DNA of 64,000 nt, from contig NZ_CP095053.1 of the NCBI RefSeq assembly GCF_022921095.1, positions 3,638,501-3,702,500 on the forward strand, written 5' to 3'. Below the pieces are notes generated by a model. That model was not told where the DNA came from. It saw nothing but the letters and a program-made list of their open reading frames with translations, and made no database searches. Shown in pieces: positions 42,532 to 50,268 of the stretch; position 1 is the stretch's first letter, and every line of letters starts with the position of its first letter. The stretch comes from Hymenobacter aerilatus. Its GTDB lineage: Bacteria; Bacteroidota; Bacteroidia; Cytophagales; Hymenobacteraceae. Both the position numbers and the translations under genes were made by a program.

Positions 42532-44631
42532 ATGAGTAATTTCTTTCAGACTAAAATAGAGTACCTGCGGGGCGTGGGCCTGCAACGAGCGCAACTGCTG
42601 CAGAAGGAGTTGGGCATCTTCACCTACGGCGACCTGATTCAGCGCTACCCCTTCCGCTACCTCGACCGCACGCAGTTTTACAACATCGTGGACCTGCACG
42701 ACGACCTACCTTTTGTGCAGGTGAAAGGCATTTTGCGCAACCGTGAGGTAGTGGGTGAAGGCCCCAAAAAACGCATGGTAGCCAAAGTGGCCGACGAAAG
42801 CGGCGAGTTGGAGCTGGTGTGGTTTAAGGGAGTGAACTACCTGGAGAAGATTATTAAGAATCACCAGGAGTACATTGTGTTTGGTAAGCCCACCATGTTC
42901 AACGGTCGGCCGCAGATGGCCCACCCGGAACTAGAGGAAGTGACGGAGCAGAAGGCCGGGCAGAGCTTTTTGCAGCCGGTATACAACACCACCGAGAAGC
43001 TCAAAAACTACCACCGCATCGATAGTAAAGCTATTATGCGTATGGTGGCTGATTTGCTGAAGCTGGCCCTACCCCAGGTAACGGAAACCCTGTCGCCCTA
43101 CCTTATTCAACAATATGGCCTAATGAGCAAGGCCAATGCGTTGCAGCAGATTCACTTTCCGCAGAGCACAGAGCTGTTACAAGCTGCTCGTTTTCGCCTG
43201 AAGTTTGAAGAGCTGTTCTACGTACAGTTGAAACTTCTGCGCCAGCGCGACCAGCGCAAGGTGGAGCTAGCCGGGCAGATCTTTAAGGAGGTGCCATCGC
43301 TGGTACATTTCTATAAGAACGTGATGCCTTTTGACCTCACCGGCGCACAAAAGCGGGTTATTCACGATATTTATAAGGATTTTTGCTCGGGCAAGCAGAT
43401 GAACCGCCTACTACAAGGTGACGTGGGCTCGGGCAAAACCATTGTGGCATTTATCTCCATGCTGATGGCCGCCGACAACGGCGCCCAAAGTTGCCTGATG
43501 GCGCCCACTGAAATTCTGGCCGACCAGCACTATACTGGCCTGAAAGTGTACGCCGATATGCTGGGCCTGAAAATTGGCCTGTTGACGGGTAGCACGCGCA
43601 CGGCCGCGCGACGGGTGCTGCACGAGCAGCTACGCTCGGGCGAGATGCACATGCTGGTAGGCACCCACGCGCTGCTAGAGGATGTGGTGCAGTTCCGCAA
43701 CCTGGGCCTCACCATCATGGATGAGCAGCACCGTTTTGGGGTAGCGCAACGCTCGAAGCTATGGCAGAAGAATCCGCACGTGATTCCGCACGTGCTGGTG
43801 ATGACGGCCACGCCCATCCCGCGTACGCTGGCCATGACGCTCTACGGCGACCTGGACGTGTCGGTGATTGACGAGCTGCCGGCTGGTCGCAAGCCTATTA
43901 TTACAGTGCACCGCTACGACGCCAACCGCCTGAAAGTCTTTCAATTCCTACGCGACCAGATCAACCTGGGCAGGCAGGTATACATTGTGTACCCGCTGAT
44001 TGAGGAAAGCGAAGCCATGGCCGACTATAAAGACCTGATGGACGGCTACGAAAGCATTGAGCGGGCTTTTCCGGAGTTTCAAATCAGCATTGTACACGGC
44101 CGCATGACCGCCGGCGAGAAGGACGCCGAAATGCAACGCTTTGTGGAGCGCAAAACTCAAATTATGGTAGCCACCACCGTGATAGAGGTAGGTGTGAACG
44201 TACCGAATGCCTCGGTGATGGTGATTGAAAGCACCGAACGATTTGGCCTCTCGCAGCTACACCAGCTGCGCGGCCGGGTAGGGCGCGGCGCCGACCAAAG
44301 CTATTGCATTCTGATGTCGGGCTACAAGCTCAGCAAGGAGTCGCGCACTCGCATTGAAACCATGGTGCGTACCAACAACGGTTTCGAAATTGCCGACATC
44401 GACCTGAAGCTGCGCGGCCCCGGCGACCTGATGGGTACCCAACAAAGCGGCGTGCTTGACCTCCTGATTGCCGATTTGGCGAAGGATGCCCGAATCTTAA
44501 CAGAAAGTCGGGCTGCTGCCAATCAACTACTCCAGGAGGACCCTACCCTACAATTGCCCCAAAATCAGAATATCCGGCACCATATTGAGTCGCTGCCAGC
44601 TACGGCTGTCAATTGGAGTCGTATCAGCTAG
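42532..44631 (+). CDS. recG: ATP-dependent DNA helicase RecG
   Basis: A 699-residue branched-DNA translocase that regresses stalled forks. The N-terminal wedge domain spans about 1-260 (IEYLRGVGLQRAQLLQKEL, then an OB fold with KGILRNREVVG). Helicase domains: Walker A LLQGDVGSGKTIVAF, motif Ia LMAPTEILADQHY, DEQH box IMDEQHRFGVAQR, motif III VMTATPIPRTLAMTLYGD, motif V VATTVIEVGVNVPNA and motif VI QLRGRVGRG. A normal-length C-terminal region ends ESLPATAVNWSRIS. A short repeat-rich gap (42443-42531) with GCTAACAG words lies in front. Confidence 0.96.
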   Translation: MSNFFQTKIEYLRGVGLQRAQLLQKELGIFTYGDLIQRYPFRYLDRTQFYNIVDLHDDLPFVQVKGILRNREVVGEGPKKRMVAKVADESGELELVWFKGVNYLEKIIKNHQEYIVFGKPTMFNGRPQMAHPELEEVTEQKAGQSFLQPVYNTTEKLKNYHRIDSKAIMRMVADLLKLALPQVTETLSPYLIQQYGLMSKANALQQIHFPQSTELLQAARFRLKFEELFYVQLKLLRQRDQRKVELAGQIFKEVPSLVHFYKNVMPFDLTGAQKRVIHDIYKDFCSGKQMNRLLQGDVGSGKTIVAFISMLMAADNGAQSCLMAPTEILADQHYTGLKVYADMLGLKIGLLTGSTRTAARRVLHEQLRSGEMHMLVGTHALLEDVVQFRNLGLTIMDEQHRFGVAQRSKLWQKNPHVIPHVLVMTATPIPRTLAMTLYGDLDVSVIDELPAGRKPIITVHRYDANRLKVFQFLRDQINLGRQVYIVYPLIEESEAMADYKDLMDGYESIERAFPEFQISIVHGRMTAGEKDAEMQRFVERKTQIMVATTVIEVGVNVPNASVMVIESTERFGLSQLHQLRGRVGRGADQSYCILMSGYKLSKESRTRIETMVRTNNGFEIADIDLKLRGPGDLMGTQQSGVLDLLIADLAKDARILTESRAAANQLLQEDPTLQLPQNQNIRHHIESLPATAVNWSRIS

Positions 44632-44660
44632 ACTCCTTTGGTGCGACTATGACACCAAAA

Positions 44661-44683
44661 AAAAGACGGCCTAAGGGGCCGTC
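44661..44683 (-). terminator. Terminator of the small secreted protein gene
   Basis: A seven-base perfect stem GACGGCC / GGCCGTC. On the minus strand it is followed by eight T, a strong intrinsic terminator for the gene ending at 44697. Confidence 0.8.
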
Positions 44684-44696
44684 TCAGAAGCACTAT

Positions 44697-44945
44697 TTAT
44701 TGATTGACTACCTCATTGGTAGTGAAATACGCGGGAGTAATCCGCCACGGTTGCTGGTTAGCCTGCACACTCACTACGCGGGGGTATAGTTGACGCGTGA
44801 AGAAAGAAATGGGCTGGGTAGAAGTTGCTTCTAAAGCTAACGAATCGGGGGCGATAGTAATAACCGCTTCGGGAGACTGTTGTTTCACTAGCTTACCAGC
44901 TACCAGCAATCCCGAGAGCAACAATGATTTTACTAAGAACTTCAT
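44697..44945 (-). CDS. Small secreted protein, unknown function (82 aa)
   Basis: An 82-residue protein starting MKFLVKSLLLSGLLVAGKLV, a signal peptide or single anchor. The remainder is a polar segment rich in Gln, Thr, Pro and Val (PEAVITIAPDSLALEATSTQ), ending FTTNEVVNQ. The start lies 15 codons inside the longer frame; the skipped part is not signal-like. TACCTTTC, a near-consensus -7 element, ends only four bases before the ATG, so the mRNA may be leaderless. No family is recognised. Its terminator is strong, which supports a real transcription unit. Confidence 0.6.
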   Translation of the reverse strand: MKFLVKSLLLSGLLVAGKLVKQQSPEAVITIAPDSLALEATSTQPISFFTRQLYPRVVSVQANQQPWRITPAYFTTNEVVNQ

Positions 44946-45286
44946 AAAGGAAAGGTATTTGCAGTCTGTATGGCACAAAGTTGAGGCCAACCTTTGTATA
45001 CCACCTGTTTTTTGTATTTACCCAATTCTACTTTCCTGTATAGCGCCGCTCATTGCCATCTTTTGCGCTACACATTTTGCCTCTTACTTGCTGTATCCGA
45101 GTGCAAAGTAAAGGCATTTTCAACAAACAGCAGTTAAACAAACCATTAAGCTTCTGTGAAAGTTAGGCTTCTCGCAAGCCTATTTTTACTAATCCGGCTC
45201 ATATACGTAGACATCTGATTATTGATCATTTTTGCGCGTCATTTTTTTCCAATGACGTCTTGTTCTTTCCTTAACTCTCTTTCTCT
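44946..45286. other. 341-base divergent region with an orphan terminator and leader hairpin
   Basis: Between the small secreted gene (minus) and the 482-residue secreted gene (plus). It holds a terminator-like hairpin at 45164-45187 and a second hairpin at 45237-45257, but no gene that I can support. Confidence 0.5.
45164..45187 (+). terminator. Orphan intrinsic terminator in a 5' region
   Basis: TAGGCTT / AAGCCTA (seven-base stem, loop CTCGC) is followed by TTTTTA on the plus strand. No plus-strand gene precedes it within the gap, so it may end a small RNA or attenuate the gene that starts at 45287. Confidence 0.55.
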
Positions 45287-46735
45287 GTGCGATTTACTTT
45301 TTTATCATCGACCATCTTGTTAAGTGTGATTTTGCTGACACCGAGGGTAGGGCAAGCACAGAAAACGAAAGCGGTATCGTTTGCATACCTACCCGAACAG
45401 TCATACGATCGGTACAATCAGCGTGTACCTCAAAAGACCCTTTCGCAACCAGACGGCGGTTTTGTGATTTTAGCACATAAATCAGTTGCCGGCTATGCAG
45501 TCGAGCGATACGATGGCGAGTTGAAACGCGTGTGGAGCACCGATTTACCCCTCACAGCTGAAGAAAGCATCGAAGGATTTGCGCAAAGCAGCCAACAGGC
45601 TACCGTAGTCGTATACCGCAAAACCAGCGCGGCCCAGCAGCTTATAGCCTATTCGCTCGACCTGAAAACCGGGCAGAAAAGCGCGGGAAAGAAGCTGACA
45701 GAAGCCGGCCTGCGCGACCGGCGGCCGGGAGTAGCCTTTTCTCCGGATGGCACCCATACAGTAGCATGGCGCTACCTCACCCGCGACCAGCAGATTAAGG
45801 CTATCCAGGCGGCTGTGTATGACATGCAATTAATGCAAGTGAAGGAGCGCACATACGATTTTCACGACCAGGGCGCTTTTTTTTCCACTACTGTGAGCGT
45901 GGGCAATGATGGCGCACAGTACGTCACGCTCCTCAGCGACGAGATGAAAAAGCTAAGTGTACGGCGTTACCTCAATACCAGCACCGAAGTGAAAGTGATG
46001 TCGGTGGCCCTGGGTGGCGTGTTTGGCGGGCAGGAAGTGATGGTGTTCGACGCAAAGTTTAGTCTACAAGCCAACAACACATTATATGCCGCTGCTATTT
46101 GCACGGAGCGCAAAACGGGGCTTTATCATAGTCTAAAGGCGGTAAAATTTGATTTCACCGGAGAGGGCGATATGAAGTTTGCGCCGGAAGTAAAATTCTC
46201 ACCCGAGTACTTAGCTGAAACAAACAAAGCTACGCAAGGCACCAGCAAGCGTTTAGAAGATATATACTTGGCGCAATTGCTACTGAATGAGGACAAACAG
46301 TTGGTTATTATCGCGCAGAAGCAATACGAGGAAGGCGGCGAGAACTCACCGATTCATTCGCGGGAATTGCACCTGTTTGGCTACAATGAGTTTTTGGCAC
46401 CGCGCTGGCATACCATTATAAACAAAAGCCAGGTAGCCCCGCCCGCTGAGGCATTCACCAGCATTGGCTTCCGGGCCGCCGTATTCGGTCCCGACCTGCA
46501 ACTCCTAACAGAGGAAACTATCAAAGGAAAGTCTGATCTGTACGTGCGCCACGTTGATATGACAACTGGCGTAGTACAAGACCCCAAAGGATTAGGCCTG
46601 AAAGTAGCCAACGACCAAAATCTGGCCTATGTGAAGGATTTCACCACTTGGGCCGATGCCAAAACCATTATCGGCGTGAGCCGCCCTAGCAAGAAATCCG
46701 CTGCGCTGATGTTGAATAAAATTGTGGTGAAGTAA
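45287..46735 (+). CDS. Secreted protein of unknown function, possible beta-propeller
   Basis: A 482-residue exported protein. It starts with GTG; the signal peptide MRFTFLSSTILLSVILLTPR runs to VGQA-QK. The mature part shows repeated short strand units with aspartates and turns (DGGFVILAHKSVAGYAVERY, PDGTHTVAWRY, NDGAQYVTLLSDEMKKLSVR), suggestive of a propeller, though no canonical blade motif is clear. I recognise no family. The gene is followed by a strong terminator framed by an outer inverted repeat. Codon use is like its neighbours. Confidence 0.72.
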   Translation: MRFTFLSSTILLSVILLTPRVGQAQKTKAVSFAYLPEQSYDRYNQRVPQKTLSQPDGGFVILAHKSVAGYAVERYDGELKRVWSTDLPLTAEESIEGFAQSSQQATVVVYRKTSAAQQLIAYSLDLKTGQKSAGKKLTEAGLRDRRPGVAFSPDGTHTVAWRYLTRDQQIKAIQAAVYDMQLMQVKERTYDFHDQGAFFSTTVSVGNDGAQYVTLLSDEMKKLSVRRYLNTSTEVKVMSVALGGVFGGQEVMVFDAKFSLQANNTLYAAAICTERKTGLYHSLKAVKFDFTGEGDMKFAPEVKFSPEYLAETNKATQGTSKRLEDIYLAQLLLNEDKQLVIIAQKQYEEGGENSPIHSRELHLFGYNEFLAPRWHTIINKSQVAPPAEAFTSIGFRAAVFGPDLQLLTEETIKGKSDLYVRHVDMTTGVVQDPKGLGLKVANDQNLAYVKDFTTWADAKTIIGVSRPSKKSAALMLNKIVVK

Positions 46736-46755
46736 GTCTGAGCTACGGATTCGCT

Positions 46756-46879
46756 CGGATGCCACGGATTTTGTGGATAATTCGTTAGGCGTTTTCATCT
46801 TGTACCGAAAACAAAGAAGGCGGCCCATCTGGGCCGCCTTCTTTGTTTTTTCAATCGTCCACAAAATCCGTGGCATCCG
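46756..46879. repeat. Inverted repeat enclosing a terminator
   Basis: Arms at 46756-46777 and 46858-46879 are exact 22-base complements (left arm CGGATGCCACGGATTTTGTG plus GA). The space between contains the terminator hairpin at 46808-46849, so the structure is two nested stems. The outer part repeats the word CCACGGAT more than once. Confidence 0.8.
46808..46849. terminator. Bidirectional terminator between the secreted gene and fadE
   Basis: A perfect 19-bp stem (arms 46808-46826 and 46831-46849, loop ATCT) with A-rich left and T-rich right flanks lies between convergent genes. Confidence 0.9.
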
Positions 46880-46909
46880 ACAAATCCGAGCGGATCCGTG
46901 GTTCAGATA

Positions 46910-48697
46910 TTAATATACGTATTCGTTGGCTTCAATCAGCTTGGCGGCAATGCGGCGGCGGGCTTCTTTAGCGTTGAAAAGGTCTACTTTGGTGAAGCGC
47001 TTGAGGCCCAGTGACAGGAGGCGTTGCTCATCGCCCTCTACCATAGAGGCAATGGCATCTTTCCCAGCTTTGTTCACAATGTCCACCGCATCGGCTAAGT
47101 AAACGCGGGCAATGTCGATTTGCGTAGCCAGAGCCTCTTCGCCTTTCTCGGCGGCTTCTTTCTCTACCCGCAGCAGGGTGCTTTCGGCCACATAGGTCTT
47201 GATGGCCATATCGGCAATGTTCATCAGAATTTCCTGCTCCTTAGCCAGCGAGTTCATATACTTCTGCACGGCTGTGCCGGCCACCATCAGAATAGCTTTT
47301 TTCAGCTTCTGAATGGTCTTTTTCTCGGCAGCAAACAGGCCAGTTTCCTCTTCTACGTTGAAGTCGGGAATAGCCATCAGTTCATTTTGTACGTCCTGGG
47401 CCGGACCCATCAAATCCAGCTCGCCCTTCATGGCCTTCTTCAAAATCATGTCTACGGAGAGCAAGCGGTTGATTTCGTTAGTGCCCTCAAAGATGCGGTT
47501 GATGCGCGAGTCGCGGTAGGCGCGGTCCATGGGGTAGTCGGCTGAGAAGCCGTAGCCGCCGTAGATCTGCACGCCTTCATCTGTCACAAAGTCTAGCACT
47601 TCCGAGCCTTCTACCTTCAGCATAGCGCACTCCACGGCAAACTCACGGGCGGCGCCCAGCAGTGCCTCATTGGCACCCTGACCCTGCGCCAACAGTTCCT
47701 GCTCGGTGCGATAGATATCCATGCCGGCGCGGTATATAGCCGATTCTACGGCGTATATGCGCACGGCCTGCTCAGCCAGTTTCTGCCGGATGGCGCCAAA
47801 CTTAGAAATCGGCAGGTTGAACTGCACACGCTCATTGGCATACTTCACGCTCAAGGTAGCGGCCATTTTGCAAGCGCCCAGGCATGCCGCTGCCAGCTTG
47901 ATGCGGCCAATGTTCAGAATGTTGAAGGCAATGAGGTGGCCTTTGCCAATCTCGCCCAACACGTTTTCCTTGGGAACCTTCACATCTGACAAGAACACCT
48001 GTCGGGTAGACGAGCCTTTGATACCCATCTTATGCTCCTCGTTGCCGAAGGTGAGACCGGGCGTGTCGCGCTCCACAATGAAGCCGGTGAATTTTTCGCC
48101 ATCGATTTTGGCAAACACGATGAATACGTGTGCAAAACCGGCGTTGGTGATCCACATTTTCTGACCGTTGAGCACATAATGCTCCCCATCTTCGGTCAGC
48201 ACAGCTTTGGTTTTCGCACCCAGCGCATCGGAGCCAGAGCCGGGTTCGGTGAGGCAGTATGCCCCTACCCACTCGCCGGTCGTTAGCTTTGGAATGTATT
48301 TCTGCTTCTGCTCCTCGGTCCCGAAATACAGAATTGGCAGCATGCCGATGCCCGTGTGCGCCGCAAACGCCACCGGAAACGAGTGGCCGCCCCCTACCCC
48401 TTCCGTCACCAGCAGGGCCGTGTTGAAGTCCATGTCGTAGCCGCCGTACTGCTCGGGAATGCTCACCCCAAACAGGCCCAGCTCCCCGGCTTTCTTCATC
48501 AGGTCTTCCATCAGGCCTTCCTCATGATTGTCGAGGCGTTCTAGCAGGGGCTGCACCTCGCTGGCAATAAAGTCCAGGCAGGTTTGGTGCATCATGCGCT
48601 GCTCTTCCGAGAATTCAGCGGGCGTGAAAACGTCTTGGGCGTTGGTTTCTTTGATAATGAATTCGCCGCCTTTGAGGGATTTCTGCGTTACTTCCAT
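46910..48697 (-). CDS. fadE: Acyl-CoA dehydrogenase, FadE-type
   Basis: A 595-residue flavoenzyme that introduces the first double bond of fatty-acid beta-oxidation. Acyl-CoA dehydrogenase blocks are clear: CLTEPGSGSDALGAKTKAVL and KMWITNAGFAHVFIVFAK (FAD/substrate region), KMGIKGSSTRQVFLSDVKVP and QIYGGYGFSADYPMDRAYRD, then INRIFEGTNEINR with the catalytic-region Glu. About 170 extra C-terminal residues form a helical domain. Size and order match the Bacillus subtilis FadE type rather than the short dehydrogenases. It follows fadN and fadA as in the Bacillus fadNAE operon, but here has its own promoter with the shared 15-base word. Confidence 0.88.
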   Translation of the reverse strand: MEVTQKSLKGGEFIIKETNAQDVFTPAEFSEEQRMMHQTCLDFIASEVQPLLERLDNHEEGLMEDLMKKAGELGLFGVSIPEQYGGYDMDFNTALLVTEGVGGGHSFPVAFAAHTGIGMLPILYFGTEEQKQKYIPKLTTGEWVGAYCLTEPGSGSDALGAKTKAVLTEDGEHYVLNGQKMWITNAGFAHVFIVFAKIDGEKFTGFIVERDTPGLTFGNEEHKMGIKGSSTRQVFLSDVKVPKENVLGEIGKGHLIAFNILNIGRIKLAAACLGACKMAATLSVKYANERVQFNLPISKFGAIRQKLAEQAVRIYAVESAIYRAGMDIYRTEQELLAQGQGANEALLGAAREFAVECAMLKVEGSEVLDFVTDEGVQIYGGYGFSADYPMDRAYRDSRINRIFEGTNEINRLLSVDMILKKAMKGELDLMGPAQDVQNELMAIPDFNVEEETGLFAAEKKTIQKLKKAILMVAGTAVQKYMNSLAKEQEILMNIADMAIKTYVAESTLLRVEKEAAEKGEEALATQIDIARVYLADAVDIVNKAGKDAIASMVEGDEQRLLSLGLKRFTKVDLFNAKEARRRIAAKLIEANEYVY

Positions 48698-48805
48698 GGT
48701 CGGGTGCGGTATGTTCGTGGTGAGTGAAAATTCAGATAAAGTTAATACAAGTAGTCGGCATGCAGCGTATTTATACGTGTATGTGGTCTACTCCCTGGTT
48801 GTATC

Positions 48806-48833
48806 GAAAGGTACAAAAATTTGTTATGCTTGC
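48806..48833 (-). promoter_or_regulatory. fadE promoter with shared 15-base putative operator
   Basis: On the minus strand GCAAGCATAACAAAT (48833-48819), five bases, then the -7-like TACCTTTC (48813-48806). The same 15-mer with the same five-base spacing precedes TATGTTTA upstream of the MarR gene. A transcription start near 48799 would leave a leader of about 100 bases. Confidence 0.65.
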
Positions 48834-48852
48834 CGAGTAATTAACGAAAAGA

Positions 48853-48875
48853 AAACCCCGATTGGTTCGGGGTTT
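48853..48875 (-). terminator. Terminator in the fadA-fadE gap
   Basis: A nine-base stem AAACCCCGA / TCGGGGTTT with a five-base loop; on the minus strand it is followed by TCTTTTCG. It lies after the palindrome and before the fadE promoter, so it should separate fadA transcription from fadE. Confidence 0.72.
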
Positions 48876-48880
48876 CTATT

Positions 48881-48959
48881 GTCATTCCGAGCAGCGCGAG
48901 AAATCTGAGTAAACACTGCTAATAGTCTGATTCAGATTCCTCGTTTCACTCGGCATAAC
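48881..48959. repeat. REP-like palindrome, GAAATCT subfamily, in the fadA-fadE gap
   Basis: Imperfect arms 48881-48908 (GTCATTCCGAGCAGCGCGAG, then AAATCTGA) and 48932-48959. It is the same subfamily as the element at 25107-25178. It starts four bases past the fadA stop. Confidence 0.78.
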
Positions 48960-48962
48960 AAA

Positions 48963-50147
48963 CTACTTCAGCAGCTCATAAATACCTGCCACGCCCTGGC
49001 CGCCGCCTACGCAGGCTGTCACCATACCGTACTTCTGGCCGCGTTTGCGCAGCTCATCGAATAACTGAATAGACAGTTTGGCGCCGGAGCAGCCTAGTGG
49101 GTGGCCTAATGCAATAGCGCCGCCGTTCACGTTCAGCTTGTTGGGGTCGATACCCAGCTCGCGTTGCACGGCGATGCTCTGGGAAGCGAAGGCTTCGTTT
49201 AGTTCAATCAAGTCGATGTCTTCGAGCTTCATACCAGCTTGCTTGAGCACTTTCGGTACGGCTTTTACAGGGCCCATGCCCATGATGCGCGGATCTATCC
49301 CTTCGGTGGCGTAGTTCACCATACGGGCTACAGGCTCTAGGTTCAGCTCTTTCACCATGCGCTCCGACATCACTAGCACGAAAGCTGCGCCGTCAGAAGT
49401 CTGTGACGAGTTGCCGGCCGTGACGGTGCCGCCCTGGGCAAACACTGGCCGTAGCTTAGCTAGCGCTTCCAGAGAAGTATCGGCCCGCGGCCCCTCGTCG
49501 GTATCTACCACATAGGAGCGGGTTTTCTTCTTGCCACTGGCTGCATCCACGTAGGTTTCCTCTACCGTGATGGGCACAATCTGGTCTTTAAACTTGCCTT
49601 CTTCCAAAGCTTTGAGAGCCTTTTGATGCGAGTTGTAGGCAAACTGATCCTGGTCTTCGCGAGAGATGCCGTAGTCCTTGGCCACGGCTTCGGCCGTGAG
49701 GCCCATACCCATGTAATAATCAGGGTGGGCTTTGGCTAGCTTGTAATTAGGCACCGTTTTCCAGCCTACGGTGGGCACCAAGCTCATACTTTCTGCCCCA
49801 CCGGCCACGATGCAATCGGCCATACCGGCGGCAATTTTGCCCACGGCCATAGCAATGGTTTCTACACCAGAGCCGCAGTAGCGGTTCACAATAAGGCCCG
49901 ACACATTGAGGGGTAGGGAAAGCAAAGAAATCAGACGCCCCATTTGCAACCCCTGCTCGGCCTCGGGCACGGCATTGCCTACTATTACATCATCAATGCG
50001 AGTAGGGTCGAGGGCAGGCACAGAGGCAACGAGGTGCTTGATGACGTCGGCGGCGAGGTCATCGGTACGAGTGAAGCGGAAGCCGCCGCGCGGGGCCTTG
50101 CCCACGGCGGTTCTATATCCAGCAACTATATAGGCTTGTTGAGACAT
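48963..50147 (-). CDS. fadA: Acetyl-CoA acyltransferase (3-ketoacyl-CoA thiolase), FadA-type
   Basis: A 394-residue thiolase catalysing the last step of beta-oxidation. Catalytic residues: Cys in [14 protein letters not shown], His in [15 protein letters not shown] and Cys in [10 protein letters not shown]. The start is set at [17 protein letters not shown], the standard thiolase N-terminus. The longer frame adds 39 residues (including RSFAALRMTK) that are simply the palindromic repeat read through. It lies between fadN and fadE on the same strand, with repeats in both gaps. Confidence 0.94.
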   Translation of the reverse strand: MSQQAYIVAGYRTAVGKAPRGGFRFTRTDDLAADVIKHLVASVPALDPTRIDDVIVGNAVPEAEQGLQMGRLISLLSLPLNVSGLIVNRYCGSGVETIAMAVGKIAAGMADCIVAGGAESMSLVPTVGWKTVPNYKLAKAHPDYYMGMGLTAEAVAKDYGISREDQDQFAYNSHQKALKALEEGKFKDQIVPITVEETYVDAASGKKKTRSYVVDTDEGPRADTSLEALAKLRPVFAQGGTVTAGNSSQTSDGAAFVLVMSERMVKELNLEPVARMVNYATEGIDPRIMGMGPVKAVPKVLKQAGMKLEDIDLIELNEAFASQSIAVQRELGIDPNKLNVNGGAIALGHPLGCSGAKLSIQLFDELRKRGQKYGMVTACVGGGQGVAGIYELLK

Positions 50148-50160
50148 GGTAGTTTCTTTT

Positions 50161-50262
50161 GTCATCCTGAGCGCGGCGAAGGACCTTATCACGCCCGCGC
50201 CGCTGGGAATATGAGTGCCGACGAAAGCAGCCGTGATAAGGTGCTTCCTCCGTCCGCATGAC
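50161..50262. repeat. REP-like palindrome in the fadN-fadA gap
   Basis: The left arm at 50161-50193 begins GTCATCCTGAGCGCGGCGAA and has the same core as the 17920 element. The right arm (50232-50262) is diverged near the outer end but matches at the inner end. It is in the gap between fadN and fadA. Confidence 0.78.
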
Positions 50263-50268
50263 AAACGA

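Noticed and set aside
44797..45111. 104-codon plus-strand frame
   Set aside because: It is antisense to the small secreted gene and its divergent region; no signal, domain or promoter.
50148..50264. N-terminal extension of fadA
   Set aside because: The text RSFAALRMT is the REP-like repeat read in frame; thiolases start at [14 protein letters not shown] sequence.
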